The notes under the pieces are model-generated. The model searched no databases. It was not told the DNA's origin and saw only the letters and a list, made by a program, of their open reading frames with translations. A stretch of DNA of 26,177 bases from a virus. The position numbers and the translations under genes are program-made. How positions within the stretch are numbered: the first letter of the stretch is position 1; the number at the start of each line of letters is the position of its first letter. The DNA is taken from IMG/VR virus record IMGVR_UViG_3300049255_000577, positions 1 to 26,177 of that record. One strand, written 5' to 3'. Positions 6,187 through 14,238 of this stretch are shown here, in pieces.

Positions 6187-7652
6187 CGCTCGCCGCCCGC
6201 GATCACGTCGAGCCGCGGCACGCCGATCCGCCAGTCGGCGAGCGCGGCGCCGTCGAAGCGCAGATTCACCTGCCGGCCCTCGAAGCGCACGTCGGTGCGC
6301 TCCGACAGCGTATAGGGCCCGAACGCCGTATCCGTGTCGTCGGGCTCGAAGCGCACGATGAAGGTCGCCGTCACATCGCCGACCGTCTTGTCGTCCGGGA
6401 TCAGCCATTGCGCGCTCACCACGTCGTCGCCATTGCCGAGCTCGAACGGGCCGCCCTCGAGGAACGGCATCGCGCCGCCATAGTCGAAGCCGACCTCGTG
6501 GTCGTAGACGTTCCCTAACGCGTCGCAGAGCAGCGGATAGGCGAAGGACCCGCGATCGACGCCGCAAAGCCGCGACAGCGAGCCGATGTTCCAGTGGTTC
6601 TCGCGGTAGTTCCACAGGACGTAGGAATCGTTCTCCGTCGCCTGCGCGCTCGGATAGTACCAGACGACCTCGCCGAAGGCGGAGTTCACCACGCACGTCA
6701 CCTTGGAGATCTGCTGCGCGTTCAGGTTCGTGAATACCGCGTCGGACACGTCGCAGGGCAGCGCATCGACATAGCCGTCATGGATCCAGAAGCCGCTCCG
6801 CCCCATCCACACCGTGCGCGCGTCGATGACGGCCGCGCAGTTCTGCGAGATCGCGCCGCAGCTGTCGGCGAGCTTGGTGAAGCCGTAGACGAACTGGTCG
6901 GCCGTGTAGGTCGCCAGATGCACGTCGAGATCGGTCCAGAGCAGCGTGCCGCCGCGGATGCGCCGCCCCAGCATCAGCCGTCCGTTCGTCTGCAGATTGA
7001 AGTCGCCGGCCTGGTTGGTCGCCGACGCCGTCCAGTCCGTGTTGTCCTCCTGGTCGCTCCACGCCACCGCCCGCGGATTGCCGTTCGCGCCGAGCGCCAT
7101 GAGGATGCGCTGCTCCGTCACCACCACCGCGCGCGCGGTCGGCGCATTGGCGACCGGTACCGCGACGACCGAGGTGTTGAGCGACCATTGATAGATCTTC
7201 CCGTCATCGGCCATGCAGCCGATGAGATACTGGCCCCAGGTGTCGAGCGACCACACGCTCGCATCCTGGATCAGCGAGGTGTCCGGCCGCGGCGTGCCGT
7301 AGCTGTCGGAGCCGAAATCGTCCGCGCCGTAGCCGCCGCCCGCGACCGCATCGGCGCGGCCCGCGGCAAAGGCAGTCGGCGTGACGTCGAAGAGCGTGCC
7401 GGTGCGCGACATCATGAAGAGATGCGAATGCGTGCCGATGCCGGCCCAGGTCAGCGCGCTGTTGTCTGTCCAGGAGATGATGGCGCGCGCGGCGCCCGTC
7501 AGCGTCGACGTCGAATGCGTGCGCCAGCCGCCGAACGGCCGGATCGAGCCCTCGTAGAAGCGCACCAGGTTGGCGGCGTAGTAGCGCCCCTTCGACTGAT
7601 ACGCCGTGCCGTTGCGATAAAGGCCGGGCGGAAGCTGGATCGGAATGCGCAT
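6183..7652 (-). CDS. Tail hub / packaged-DNA stabilization protein (P22 gp10-like)
   Basis: The 489-residue protein begins MRIPIQLPPGLYRNGTAYQSKGRYYAANLVRFYEGSIRPFGGW (read in parts), the conserved opening of podovirus proteins that cap the neck. It then shows many beta-propeller-like repeats: WAGIGTHSHLF, TWGQYLIG, RAVAWSDQEDNTDW, VWMGRSGFWIHDG and ENHWNIGSLSR. By comparison with P22 gp10, it should sit below the gp4-like adaptor, hold DNA in the capsid and support the tail fibres. Its length is near that of gp10 (about 470). The ATG at 7652 lies three bases after the preceding stop. Confidence 0.78.
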   Translation of the reverse strand: MRIPIQLPPGLYRNGTAYQSKGRYYAANLVRFYEGSIRPFGGWRTHSTSTLTGAARAIISWTDNSALTWAGIGTHSHLFMMSRTGTLFDVTPTAFAAGRADAVAGGGYGADDFGSDSYGTPRPDTSLIQDASVWSLDTWGQYLIGCMADDGKIYQWSLNTSVVAVPVANAPTARAVVVTEQRILMALGANGNPRAVAWSDQEDNTDWTASATNQAGDFNLQTNGRLMLGRRIRGGTLLWTDLDVHLATYTADQFVYGFTKLADSCGAISQNCAAVIDARTVWMGRSGFWIHDGYVDALPCDVSDAVFTNLNAQQISKVTCVVNSAFGEVVWYYPSAQATENDSYVLWNYRENHWNIGSLSRLCGVDRGSFAYPLLCDALGNVYDHEVGFDYGGAMPFLEGGPFELGNGDDVVSAQWLIPDDKTVGDVTATFIVRFEPDDTDTAFGPYTLSERTDVRFEGRQVNLRFDGAALADWRIGVPRLDVIAGGER

Positions 7653-7655
7653 GCC

Positions 7656-8366
7656 TCAGCCCCACACGAACTGGATTTCGCCGTTGGCGCCCGTGCCGAA
7701 CGTGGTCTTGCCGCCGCCGCCACCGCCGCCGACCGGATTGCCGTTCGAGGCGGGCGTCGATCCGTTGTCGCCTGAGCCGCCGCTGCCGCCGAGCGAAGAC
7801 GTCGCCGCGTTGCCGCCATTGCCGCCGGCGCCGGAACTGCCGCTGCCGGCCGTGCTCCCGTTGCCGTTCTGGAAATTGCCGCCCGATGCGAGTCCGCCCG
7901 CGCCGCCCGCGCTGCTGTTCGTGGCCGCGCTTTGTCCCGAGCCGGCGGAGACCGAGAATGCCGTTCCGTGGAGCGTGCCAGACGCGGTCGTGGCGCCGCC
8001 ATTGCCCGGCGGATCGACGGAATAGCTCAGCACGGCGCCCCAATCGGCCGGGGTGATGGTGAACGCCGATTCCACATAAGCGCCGCCGCCTCCACCGCCG
8101 CCGCGGTTGCCGCTCCCCTTCGCGACGCCGTTGCCGCCCGAGCCATAGGCGAAGATGACGAGCGAGCTCGCGCCCGCCGGGACCGTCTCCGTGCCGCTGC
8201 CGCTCGTGAAGGTGTCGGTGTGTCCCGCGAATGCGGAATAGAACTGTTTCCACACGCCGCCGGCATTCACCCAGCCCTGCTGGACCTGCTTCCAGGTACC
8301 GGAGACGTTCGCCCATATCTGCCGCACGGGAGTCCACGTCCCGCCGGCATTGACCGCCGCTTCCAT
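7656..8366 (-). CDS. Glycine-rich tail fibre/tip protein
   Basis: The 236-residue product has two parts. Residues 1-45 hold three imperfect repeats of the form GxWKxVxxxWVNxGG (TWTPVRQIWANVSGTWKQV...GGVWKQF). From about 52 a beta-sandwich-like stretch leads into a glycine/serine-rich body with polyglycine runs (GGGGGGG near 90 and again near 216) and ends EIQFVWG. This matches glycine-rich tail proteins that form polyglycine-II bundles at fibre tips, as in phage S16 gp38; the fold is inferred. It lies between the fibre and gp10-like genes and probably contributes to receptor binding. Confidence 0.72.
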   Translation of the reverse strand: MEAAVNAGGTWTPVRQIWANVSGTWKQVQQGWVNAGGVWKQFYSAFAGHTDTFTSGSGTETVPAGASSLVIFAYGSGGNGVAKGSGNRGGGGGGGAYVESAFTITPADWGAVLSYSVDPPGNGGATTASGTLHGTAFSVSAGSGQSAATNSSAGGAGGLASGGNFQNGNGSTAGSGSSGAGGNGGNAATSSLGGSGGSGDNGSTPASNGNPVGGGGGGGKTTFGTGANGEIQFVWG

Positions 8367-8376
8367 CTTGCGTGCC

Positions 8377-9084
8377 TCAATAGATCAGGAAGATGTCGCC
8401 GCTGGCGCCGCCCGAAGGCGCGCCGCCGCTCTGGATGGTGACGTTGCGCGTCGCCATGCTGCCGATGCCGGAAATGTCCGAGGACGAAAGCGACACCGCG
8501 CCGGTGCGCCCGGCCACGCTCGTGACATTGGCGCTGAGGCTGCCGCCGCCGCCGCTGAGCCCCGAGCCGACGTTGAGAAAGGCGCAAGCCCCCGCCGCCG
8601 ACACCGTGACGAAGCTCGACGGGCCGTAGCCGGAATTCTGGATCGTGCCGCTGCCGCTCACGAAGGAGGCGAAATTCCCGGCCGCCGCCGACGACACGCC
8701 GGCCACCACCGCAGCACTGTCGCTTGCGATCGAGAGCGCGGCGCTTCCGAGACCGGAAATGTCGGAATGCGACAGCGTCACCGCGCCCGTGCGGCCGGCG
8801 ACGCTCGCCACATTGGCCGAGAGAACGCCGCCGCCCGAGAACGAGAGTCCGGCGCCGAACGCGCCGTTCGCGAGCGCCGCACCGGTGCCCGTGTAGTACG
8901 GAAACGTGTTGATCGTCGCCGACAGCGCGCTGAGGCTTGTCAGGACGCCCGCCTTCGGCTGCATGCCGAACACCGTCGTGTCGATCGCATCGAGATCGGC
9001 GTTGAGCTTCGTCCCCCAGCTGTCGGCGGAGGCGCCGACCTGCGGCTTGGTCCAGTTGTAGTTGGTGGTGAAGGTGTCGGCCAT
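8377..9084 (-). CDS. Tail fibre protein with SVAGRTGAV repeats
   Basis: This 235-residue protein has a widely conserved tail-fibre N terminus (ADTFTTNYNWTKP..GASADSWGTKLNADLDAID, about 2-35). It carries two copies of the fibre repeat ANVxSVAGRTGAVxLSxSDISGxGS (about 90-114 and 186-210), joined by a Ser/Ala-rich beta segment, and ends in IFLIY. Such repeats form trimeric beta-rich shafts. The N terminus should attach to the tail hub encoded downstream. At 235 residues it is short, so receptor specificity may be shared with the glycine-rich protein. AAGGA precedes the ATG at 9084. Confidence 0.82.
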   Translation of the reverse strand: MADTFTTNYNWTKPQVGASADSWGTKLNADLDAIDTTVFGMQPKAGVLTSLSALSATINTFPYYTGTGAALANGAFGAGLSFSGGGVLSANVASVAGRTGAVTLSHSDISGLGSAALSIASDSAAVVAGVSSAAAGNFASFVSGSGTIQNSGYGPSSFVTVSAAGACAFLNVGSGLSGGGGSLSANVTSVAGRTGAVSLSSSDISGIGSMATRNVTIQSGGAPSGGASGDIFLIY

Positions 9085-9108
9085 GCGTGCGTCCTTGCTG
9101 TGCGTGTG

Positions 9109-9738
9109 TCAGACAACCATGCCGGTCTGCGGCGCGAGATTGGCGGCCAGCGTCTCCACCACGTCCGCCGTCTGGATGTCGGTCAGGACCTGGTCGAAGG
9201 CCTGCGCCCACATCGCCACGCGTTCGTCATGCTTGAGCCAGGGCGCCGACTGGAGCAGCGCGCCGTAGAGATAGGCGTCGGGGTGATGGGCCAGCACCCA
9301 GTTGGACGGATTGCCGTCCGAAAGCGCCGGGATGCGCTGCCTATATATAAGTGTCGCCGTGTAGGGCTGGTCGGGAACCCGGAACAGCTGGAACTGGCTG
9401 CCAGTGACGGTGTACGCGAAGGGCCGCCCGGTCGTGGCGCCCGGCGCGCGCCGGTCCCAGAGCTGGGCGATCCCGTCCGGCGTCTTGAACACGAGCTCGC
9501 GCGCCGGATCCGTCTGCAGCCTGAGCGAGATCGCGCCCGCGAAATCCGCCGGCACGTCCACGAGCTCCGCGTCGAGCATGAACGCCGCATTGACCGCGGT
9601 CTTGAGCCGCGCCGTCAGCCGCCGGTTCATCTGTGCTTCCGTGAGCTGGATGAAGGTCGGAATCCGCGCGACGACATCGCTGCGATTCCACAACCAGCTC
9701 TGCAGCTCCGTCTGAAGCGAGGGGTAGTCGGTGATCAT
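9109..9738 (-). CDS. Neck adaptor protein (P22 gp4 / SU10 adaptor-like)
   Basis: The 209-residue product begins MITDYPSLQTELQSWLWNRSDVVARIPTFIQLTEAQMNRRL (read in parts), the conserved start of a podovirus adaptor family that binds under the portal. The middle (LQTDPARELVFKTPDG, RPFAYTVTGSQFQLFRVPDQPYTATLIYRQR) alternates strands typical of the family. The C terminus (WVLAHHPDAYLYGALLQSAPWLKHDERVAMWAQAFDQVL) is helical. It would connect the portal dodecamer to the gp10-like tail hub. The ATG at 9738 is chosen because the conserved family start coincides with it; the longer frame to 9927 runs through repeat B. Confidence 0.8.
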   Translation of the reverse strand: MITDYPSLQTELQSWLWNRSDVVARIPTFIQLTEAQMNRRLTARLKTAVNAAFMLDAELVDVPADFAGAISLRLQTDPARELVFKTPDGIAQLWDRRAPGATTGRPFAYTVTGSQFQLFRVPDQPYTATLIYRQRIPALSDGNPSNWVLAHHPDAYLYGALLQSAPWLKHDERVAMWAQAFDQVLTDIQTADVVETLAANLAPQTGMVV

Positions 9739-9768
9739 GGGTGGGTCTCGATGTTTGAGTTTGCGTCG

Positions 9769-9915
9769 GCCCTCTCCGCCTCGCTGAGCTCGGCACCTCT
9801 CCCATCGCGCTACGCGCGACGGGCGAGGGAAGGACTGTGCGTTTCCCTCGCCCGTCCGCGAAGCGGATGGGAGAGGTGTCATCGCGCGTACTTCACGCGC
9901 GATGACGGAGAGGGC
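9769..9915. repeat. Long palindromic intergenic repeat B
   Basis: Nested inverted repeats fill most of the 205-base gap: an outer pair at 9769-9778/9906-9915 (GCCCTCTCCG), a 13-base pair at 9794-9806/9866-9878 and another 13-base pair at 9818-9830/9844-9856, with a further small hairpin (ATCGCGCG...CGCGCGAT) near 9881-9904. No T run follows, so it is not an obvious terminator. It differs in sequence from repeats A and C. Confidence 0.8.
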
Positions 9916-9943
9916 AGGACGCCGCACCGCCTATGAGAACTCT

Positions 9944-10258
9944 CTACAGCCGCCCCGGCGCCGTCCTCAGCCACGCATAGTCCGACGAGTTCAGCTTCTG
10001 CTTCAGCTTGTCGGCACAGGCGGGATCGAACGCGTACCAGCCCTCCTCGTTGAGCCATTTGAGCACGAGGATCAACGGGATCGAGGCCGCGCGCCGCATC
10101 TCGCGCGACGGCGTGTAGCCGTCGTTCTGCGTCGCCGCCTGCTTGTTGCGCTCCAGGATCGCGTCCGCATCCTGCAGCGACACGACCTCGTAGTCGTCGC
10201 CGCCGATCGGACGCCAGTAGTGCCGGACCCCGGCCGACGAGGTGAACAGCGGCCGCAT
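9944..10258 (-). CDS. Conserved podovirus structural-module protein
   Basis: The 104-residue product reads HYWRPIGGDDYEVVSLQDADAILERNKQAA, then GYTPSREMRRAASIPLILVLKWLNEEG, and ends KLNSSDYAWLRTAPGRL. The ERNK, SRExRRxASIP, KWLxEEG and final LRTxPGR features recur in a family of short proteins encoded beside the capsid gene in many short-tailed phages. I know of no established function; a neck-completion or capsid-associated role is inferred. Its start overlaps the previous stop by one base (TGATG), so it is coupled to the 69-residue gene. Confidence 0.75.
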   Translation of the reverse strand: MRPLFTSSAGVRHYWRPIGGDDYEVVSLQDADAILERNKQAATQNDGYTPSREMRRAASIPLILVLKWLNEEGWYAFDPACADKLKQKLNSSDYAWLRTAPGRL

Positions 10259-10467
10259 CAGAGCACCTCGGCGAAGCCTCGAAGCTCGAGCGCGCGCGCG
10301 ATCGCCGCGGGCAGCGCGATCACCGCGCCTTTCGCATGCCGGGTGAATTGCTGCGTGAGCGGATCGAACTCGCCGGTGAACACCTTGCCGTCGCCGAGCG
10401 GCAGGATGCGCGCGGAGACATGGCCGGCGGGGAGATCGGAATCGTGATGGTCGTTGGTGCGGGGCAT
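10258..10467 (-). CDS. 69-residue protein downstream of capsid, unknown function
   Basis: The product begins MPRTNDHHDSDLPAGHVSARILPLGDGKVFTGEF (read in parts), followed by DPLTQQFTRHAKGAVIALPAAIARALELRGFAEVL. No family function is recognised. The start at 10467 is supported by an AAAGGAG ribosome site; longer frames upstream run into the terminator-like repeat. It is separated from the capsid gene by that terminator and overlaps the next gene by one base. It may be a minor capsid or neck protein. Confidence 0.68.
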   Translation of the reverse strand: MPRTNDHHDSDLPAGHVSARILPLGDGKVFTGEFDPLTQQFTRHAKGAVIALPAAIARALELRGFAEVL

Positions 10468-10481
10468 TCGTGCACTCCTTT

Positions 10482-10621
10482 CAAAAAAAAGGTTGTCATC
10501 CCCGGCCGAGCGAACGAAGTGAGCGAGGGGAAGGGGACCCAGGTGAAGCACCGCGGTGCCCGACGACCTGGGTCCCCTTCCCTCACGCACGCTGTCGCGT
10601 GCGCTCGCCGGGGATGACAAC
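10482..10621 (-). terminator. Palindromic repeat C ending in a T8 run, after the capsid gene
   Basis: A 15-base exact stem (10492-10506 with 10607-10621, GTTGTCATCCCCGGC) and a nested 17-base stem (10528-10544 with 10566-10582) fill the gap after the capsid stop. Read on the minus strand, the outer stem runs directly into eight T's (10483-10490), the layout of a rho-independent terminator. The ribosome site of the next gene lies immediately beyond. It probably lowers transcription past the capsid gene. The long hairpin resembles repeats scattered in alphaproteobacterial chromosomes. Confidence 0.72.
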
Positions 10622-10626
10622 GAGGT

Positions 10627-11583
10627 TTAAGCCAGGTCCCTCACCGCGCCGTGGGCCTTCTGGTTCTTCATCACCAGGCACTTCTCGCCGGTGAGGATGA
10701 ACCGTTCGGAGTCGCCGGTTTTCGCCAACGGCTCGGTTGCCCAGCCGCGCAGCGTGCCGACGGCGACCATCTCCGGATCGACGAGGCAGCAATCGCGTCC
10801 GAGCCCATAGGCATGCGGGATCAGCGCGAGATTGCCGAAGTCCGACACATAGACGTCGGCCGCCCCGATGATCGTCGCCATCGCATCGCCCGGCGCATCC
10901 TTGCGGATCGAGGCGATGCCGGTGAAGGCCGAGAACGCCTGCTTGTGCGCCGGCCCGACATAGGCCTGCTTCGGCTTGCCGCCATTCGCGAAGCAGGCGG
11001 ACAGCACCTGCTTCACCAGCGCCTCGGTGAAAGTGCGCTGCGTGCCGTTGGTCGCCGCGGTGACGATGCCGCTGGCGAAGCCGCCGTCGGAACCGCCCGC
11101 GCCGTCGGAGGTGTTGAGGCTCAGCCAGGCGAGGAAGCCGCCCGTGCCGCGCGGCGTCGCGCCGGACTCCGCGTTGGACGCGTAATTGCCGATGACGCGC
11201 TTTTCGAAATCGCGCTTGGCCTCGATGCCCTTCAGCACCTTCTGCCGGTTCATCTCGGACTTGCGCCCGGCCTTGTCGACGATCTCTTCCGTGCCCGACA
11301 CGCCGCCCGTCTTGCGCACGATCTGGCAGTAATTGCCGACGCGGCTCGTCAGGTTGGGAGAATCGAGCGAGGCGATGTCGTCGCCTTCGAGCTGGGCGTT
11401 GGCGGCGTTCGGCGTGGCGAGCGTTTCCGTCTGCCACTCGTGATACACGGCCTTCGCCGTGACCTTGCCGATGTTGGAGGTGAAGGGCGTGTCTTCCGGC
11501 GCGACGCGGTAGATCACGTCCTCCAGGTCCTCGCGGTTGCCGACGCTGACGAGCGTCGTCGTGGTGTTGGTGGGTGCGGTCAT
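10627..11583 (-). CDS. Major capsid protein (SU10/DUF5309-like)
   Basis: The 318-residue protein shows the pattern of the SU10-type HK97-fold capsid family: REDLEDVIYRVAPEDTPFTSNIGK near the N terminus (about 17-40), HEWQTETLATP, the spine-like stretch KSEMNRQKVLKGIEAKRDFEKRVI (about 108-131), GGFLAWL, the TFTEALVKQVLSACFANGGKPKQAYVGPAHKQAFSAF block, and a C-terminal beta region with DVYVSDFGNLALIPH and PEMVAVGTLRGW. It would assemble on the scaffold encoded just upstream, three bases away. GAGGA precedes the ATG at 11583. A terminator-like repeat follows, which fits the usual need for far more capsid than tail protein. Confidence 0.9.
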   Translation of the reverse strand: MTAPTNTTTTLVSVGNREDLEDVIYRVAPEDTPFTSNIGKVTAKAVYHEWQTETLATPNAANAQLEGDDIASLDSPNLTSRVGNYCQIVRKTGGVSGTEEIVDKAGRKSEMNRQKVLKGIEAKRDFEKRVIGNYASNAESGATPRGTGGFLAWLSLNTSDGAGGSDGGFASGIVTAATNGTQRTFTEALVKQVLSACFANGGKPKQAYVGPAHKQAFSAFTGIASIRKDAPGDAMATIIGAADVYVSDFGNLALIPHAYGLGRDCCLVDPEMVAVGTLRGWATEPLAKTGDSERFILTGEKCLVMKNQKAHGAVRDLA

Positions 11584-11586
11584 GCC

Positions 11587-12579
11587 TTATCCTCTTGCGT
11601 TGAGCAGCGCGACCGCGTCGTCGACGCGGCCCGTCGAGCGGAGCCGTTTCATCGCGTCGTCGGCGGAGCGCTGCGAGTTGGAGCGCTGCGGCGCCGCCGT
11701 GGGTCTCACGACAGGACGCGCCTGCTGCGCCGGTTGCTTTCGTGCGAGCTCGGACGCTTTCGCCTGCGCCTGGCGCCACCGCATGGCGTCGTACGCAATC
11801 GCGGCCTCGTCGGCGCTCATCTGCTGGATGCGGTCGGCCGGAAAGCCCATGCCCAGGAGGAACGTCCCCAGCTGGCGCTTCCGCTCCGGACCGTGCGTCT
11901 CGTCCGCGAGCTCCGGCGCCGCGGTCTTGAGCTTCTCGCTCTCCGCGGCGACGAATTTGCGGAACTGGTCCTCGCGCGCCGCCTGCTGCAGCGCGTGAAG
12001 CTGGACCATCGTGTCGCGCTCTTTCTCGAACTGCGCCTTCAGCTTGAACGCCTCGTCCGCGCCCACCTGGTCCGGCAACGTGGACCAGTCGATATTGGCC
12101 CAGCGGTTCTGGAACAGGTTCGCGATGTCGGGTGCGAGCTGGTCGAGATAGGCGAGCCTTCGGCCCACCTCCGCGACGCCGGCCTCGGCATGCTTGCGCG
12201 CCGCCGCCGCTTCCTGCTTGGCCCGCGACGTCACGCGCTCGCGCATATCCTCCTGCTGAAACACGACGGCTTGCAGCTCGGGAGGAAGGCTCGCGAACCG
12301 CGCCTTCGCCTCTTTGGACCACCAGCGCGGCGGTTCCGGCGCCGCAATCTCCTGCGCACCCTCCTCCGCACTGTCGTCATCGGCATCGCCGGGCCCGTCG
12401 CTCTCGCGCTCGGCCTCGCTGCCGGACTCTTCTTCAGCTGCGGATGCAGCCGGAGTCTCGATCGACGCGCCCGTCTCCGGCGCCTCATCCTCCTTCTCGC
12501 GCGGCTCCGCGCCGAGAAGATGTGCGGCGGCGTCCACGGACAAAGCCGTATCGCCCGCCACTTTCGTGTCGGTGGTCAT
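11587..12579 (-). CDS. Capsid scaffolding protein
   Basis: The 330-residue product is rich in charged residues and Ala. It has an acidic disordered N terminus (about 20-80, with EEESGSEAERESD and DADDDSAEEG), a conserved PRWWSKEAKARFASLPPELQ block (about 83-102), long helical coiled-coil segments (about 105-245) and a basic C-terminal tail (KRLRSTGRVDDAVALL) of the kind that binds capsid subunits. Position directly before the capsid gene and after portal is diagnostic for podovirus scaffolds. It directs procapsid assembly and then leaves. AGGAG precedes the ATG at 12579. Confidence 0.85.
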   Translation of the reverse strand: MTTDTKVAGDTALSVDAAAHLLGAEPREKEDEAPETGASIETPAASAAEEESGSEAERESDGPGDADDDSAEEGAQEIAAPEPPRWWSKEAKARFASLPPELQAVVFQQEDMRERVTSRAKQEAAAARKHAEAGVAEVGRRLAYLDQLAPDIANLFQNRWANIDWSTLPDQVGADEAFKLKAQFEKERDTMVQLHALQQAAREDQFRKFVAAESEKLKTAAPELADETHGPERKRQLGTFLLGMGFPADRIQQMSADEAAIAYDAMRWRQAQAKASELARKQPAQQARPVVRPTAAPQRSNSQRSADDAMKRLRSTGRVDDAVALLNARG

Positions 12580-12607
12580 GTGTGTCGTCTCCTGATTTTA
12601 AGAGTCA

Positions 12608-12646
12608 CCCCGCCCCCTGCGGGCGGGGGGCCGGGGGGTGGGGGAG
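12608..12646. repeat. GC-rich palindrome D on the left side of hipBA
   Basis: The perfect 22-base match to the palindrome at 14315-14336 begins here (12608-12629; core CCGCCCCCTGCGGGCGGGG), followed by a G-rich stretch that is also similar between the two copies. It lies between the hipA stop and the scaffold start. A clear T run is absent. Confidence 0.75.
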
Positions 12647-12666
12647 CGGGTCGCGCCGCTAGGTCG

Positions 12667-13947
12667 CTATCGCGCGTCGAGTATCTTGCGGCACTTGTCG
12701 GCGCGCGCGACGAGAGCGACGACCAACCGGTCGATTGTTGAACTGCTCAAGCCGTCGTTTTTTGCCTTCGCTGCGGCGGCTCTTGCTTCGTCAGGCAGAC
12801 GCGTGGCCATTGCTCGCAGGCGGGAGATCATCTCGTCCGGATCGACGCGGATTTCGCGCGCAAGCTTGTGCCATTGTCGAATGCCTATCGCGTCAAGTTC
12901 GTATTCTCCACCGACCTTCATGGCGAGTTTGGCTTTGCGCAAGTCGAACGCTTTGTACGGCAAAAGGCTGGCGATGTCGTAGAGGGGTGCCAGCCTTACC
13001 CGCGGACCGCTGAGCAGGAGCGAATAGTTTTTGGCGTGCGCATCGGTACCGGCCACCAGCCAATTGAAGCCGATTGCGTCGATGAAGGTCTGGATATCGT
13101 CTACGGAGTTGCTGGAAAAGTTTCTCAGCAGATCCACGATTTGGGCAACGCCGGGCCCTCCCTCATTTTGATATTTCCGCGTCGGCATGACGCCTAACGA
13201 TTGGCAGACGTCTTCCTGGTGAACTCTTATGAGCTGGTTGCCGGAGCGAAAGCGATCGTAACGTTCGACGACAATGGCGACCTCGTTCTCGAAGCGCATC
13301 ACGTTGGAGGAGGCGGTAGGCATGCCGAGAGCCCGGGCCAAAGCGAGGCAGACATGCTCATTTTCCGCATGCCCGTCGAACTGTCCGGTTGGCGGCTTCA
13401 GAATGTGAGTCGTCGGCAATCGACCGGATGGGATGCCCCATCTGTCGTTCTCGCGCATAAGCGCGGTTTTGGGTTGCGCCCCGGCGAGACTGAACTGACC
13501 GGTATCGTCGGGCAGCCGCCAGGCTGCATGATCTTCGCGTAACGCTCTCAGTCGCTTTGCTATGGCGGCTTCGTCGAGCCATTCGACTTTATCTTCGGCG
13601 CCGCTCAGGACAGACGTCAGCGCATCCGGACCGACAAATTGAATCGCGCCCGCGCAATCCTCGCCGACATTGGCCAGGAGCGAGAATACATTCCGGGCTG
13701 AGACGTGAAATTTTCGCGCCCACCTGTCGAGGACCTGCTCATTGTCCGGCAGGAGGCCCCACATAAACGCCTCGATCACGTCCGGGCTGTGCTCTGGAGC
13801 GTCCAGTGGCATGGACAGCGAAATGGGATAAGCGTCGTCGGCCTGCCGCCAGGCTGCTTCATATTCGAATGTCAGCTCTCCGCGTTTTTGCTGGCGGACG
13901 CGACCTGCGACTTGCCCGGCGAGGAGAACGATAAGTTCGTCTGTCAT
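12667..13947 (-). CDS. hipA: HipA-type serine/threonine kinase toxin
   Basis: The 426-residue protein has the full HipA plan. The N-terminal domain carries a SLSMPL segment and the FMWGLLPDN motif (about 43-70). The phosphate-binding activation loop FSLAGAQPKTAL lies at about 152-163 with its serine at 153. ILKP is at about 182-185, catalytic GTDAHAKNYSLL at about 300-311 (Asp302), and the metal-binding PLYDIASLLPY at about 321-331 (Asp324). Known HipA kinases phosphorylate aminoacyl-tRNA synthetases, which stops translation and causes growth arrest; the target here is unknown. It is coupled to hipB by a 4-base overlap (ATGA). Catalytic residues look intact. It sits inside a phage late operon, on the same strand, which is unusual. 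Confidence 0.93.
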   Translation of the reverse strand: MTDELIVLLAGQVAGRVRQQKRGELTFEYEAAWRQADDAYPISLSMPLDAPEHSPDVIEAFMWGLLPDNEQVLDRWARKFHVSARNVFSLLANVGEDCAGAIQFVGPDALTSVLSGAEDKVEWLDEAAIAKRLRALREDHAAWRLPDDTGQFSLAGAQPKTALMRENDRWGIPSGRLPTTHILKPPTGQFDGHAENEHVCLALARALGMPTASSNVMRFENEVAIVVERYDRFRSGNQLIRVHQEDVCQSLGVMPTRKYQNEGGPGVAQIVDLLRNFSSNSVDDIQTFIDAIGFNWLVAGTDAHAKNYSLLLSGPRVRLAPLYDIASLLPYKAFDLRKAKLAMKVGGEYELDAIGIRQWHKLAREIRVDPDEMISRLRAMATRLPDEARAAAAKAKNDGLSSSTIDRLVVALVARADKCRKILDAR

Positions 13948-14228
13948 CGCGCAGGCGTCTTTTTCGCGGCCGAGACAATTGCATCGATGTCGGGAGCAGA
14001 AGGCGACTTCGGCCTAGGATTGGGGAGGAAAATTTCGAGGCTCAGGCCGAGCGCATTGATTGCGCGGAGAACGAGTCCAAGTTCTGCACGCGCACGCCCC
14101 TTTTCGACGGCGATGATCCATTGCCGGCTGGTGCCGATGCGTTTGGCCAGGTCGGCTTGCCCGAGACCGAGCGCTTTCCGCTGGTTTCGGATGGCTGCTC
14201 CAACTTGGCCGGGGGTGCGGATAGTCAT
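13944..14228 (-). CDS. hipB: HipB-like antitoxin, Xre-family repressor
   Basis: The 94-residue protein has a Cro/CI-type helix-turn-helix over about residues 8-62 (VGAAIRNQRKALGLGQADLAKRIG, then TSRQWIIAVEKG) with the RTPGQVG start common in HipB. A flexible tail (PNPRPKSPSAPDIDAIVSAAKK) probably contacts HipA. It should neutralise HipA and repress its own operon through the three palindromes upstream. AAGGA precedes the ATG at 14228. The recognition helix faces TGTCA/TGACA half-sites in place of the TATCC of E. coli HipB; half-site size and spacing are the same. Confidence 0.92.
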   Translation of the reverse strand: MTIRTPGQVGAAIRNQRKALGLGQADLAKRIGTSRQWIIAVEKGRARAELGLVLRAINALGLSLEIFLPNPRPKSPSAPDIDAIVSAAKKTPAR

Positions 14229-14238
14229 GGGATCCTTA

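Noticed and set aside
9338-9350. TATATATA-type promoter-like stretch
   Set aside because: It lies within the adaptor coding sequence (LIYRQR codons) and has no paired -35 or gene start nearby.
10651-12741. Very long open frame on the plus strand (696 codons) across capsid and scaffold genes
   Set aside because: It is antisense to two well-supported genes, is Arg/Leu/Ala-rich low-complexity translation typical of GC-rich shadows, and has no ribosome site or family motif.
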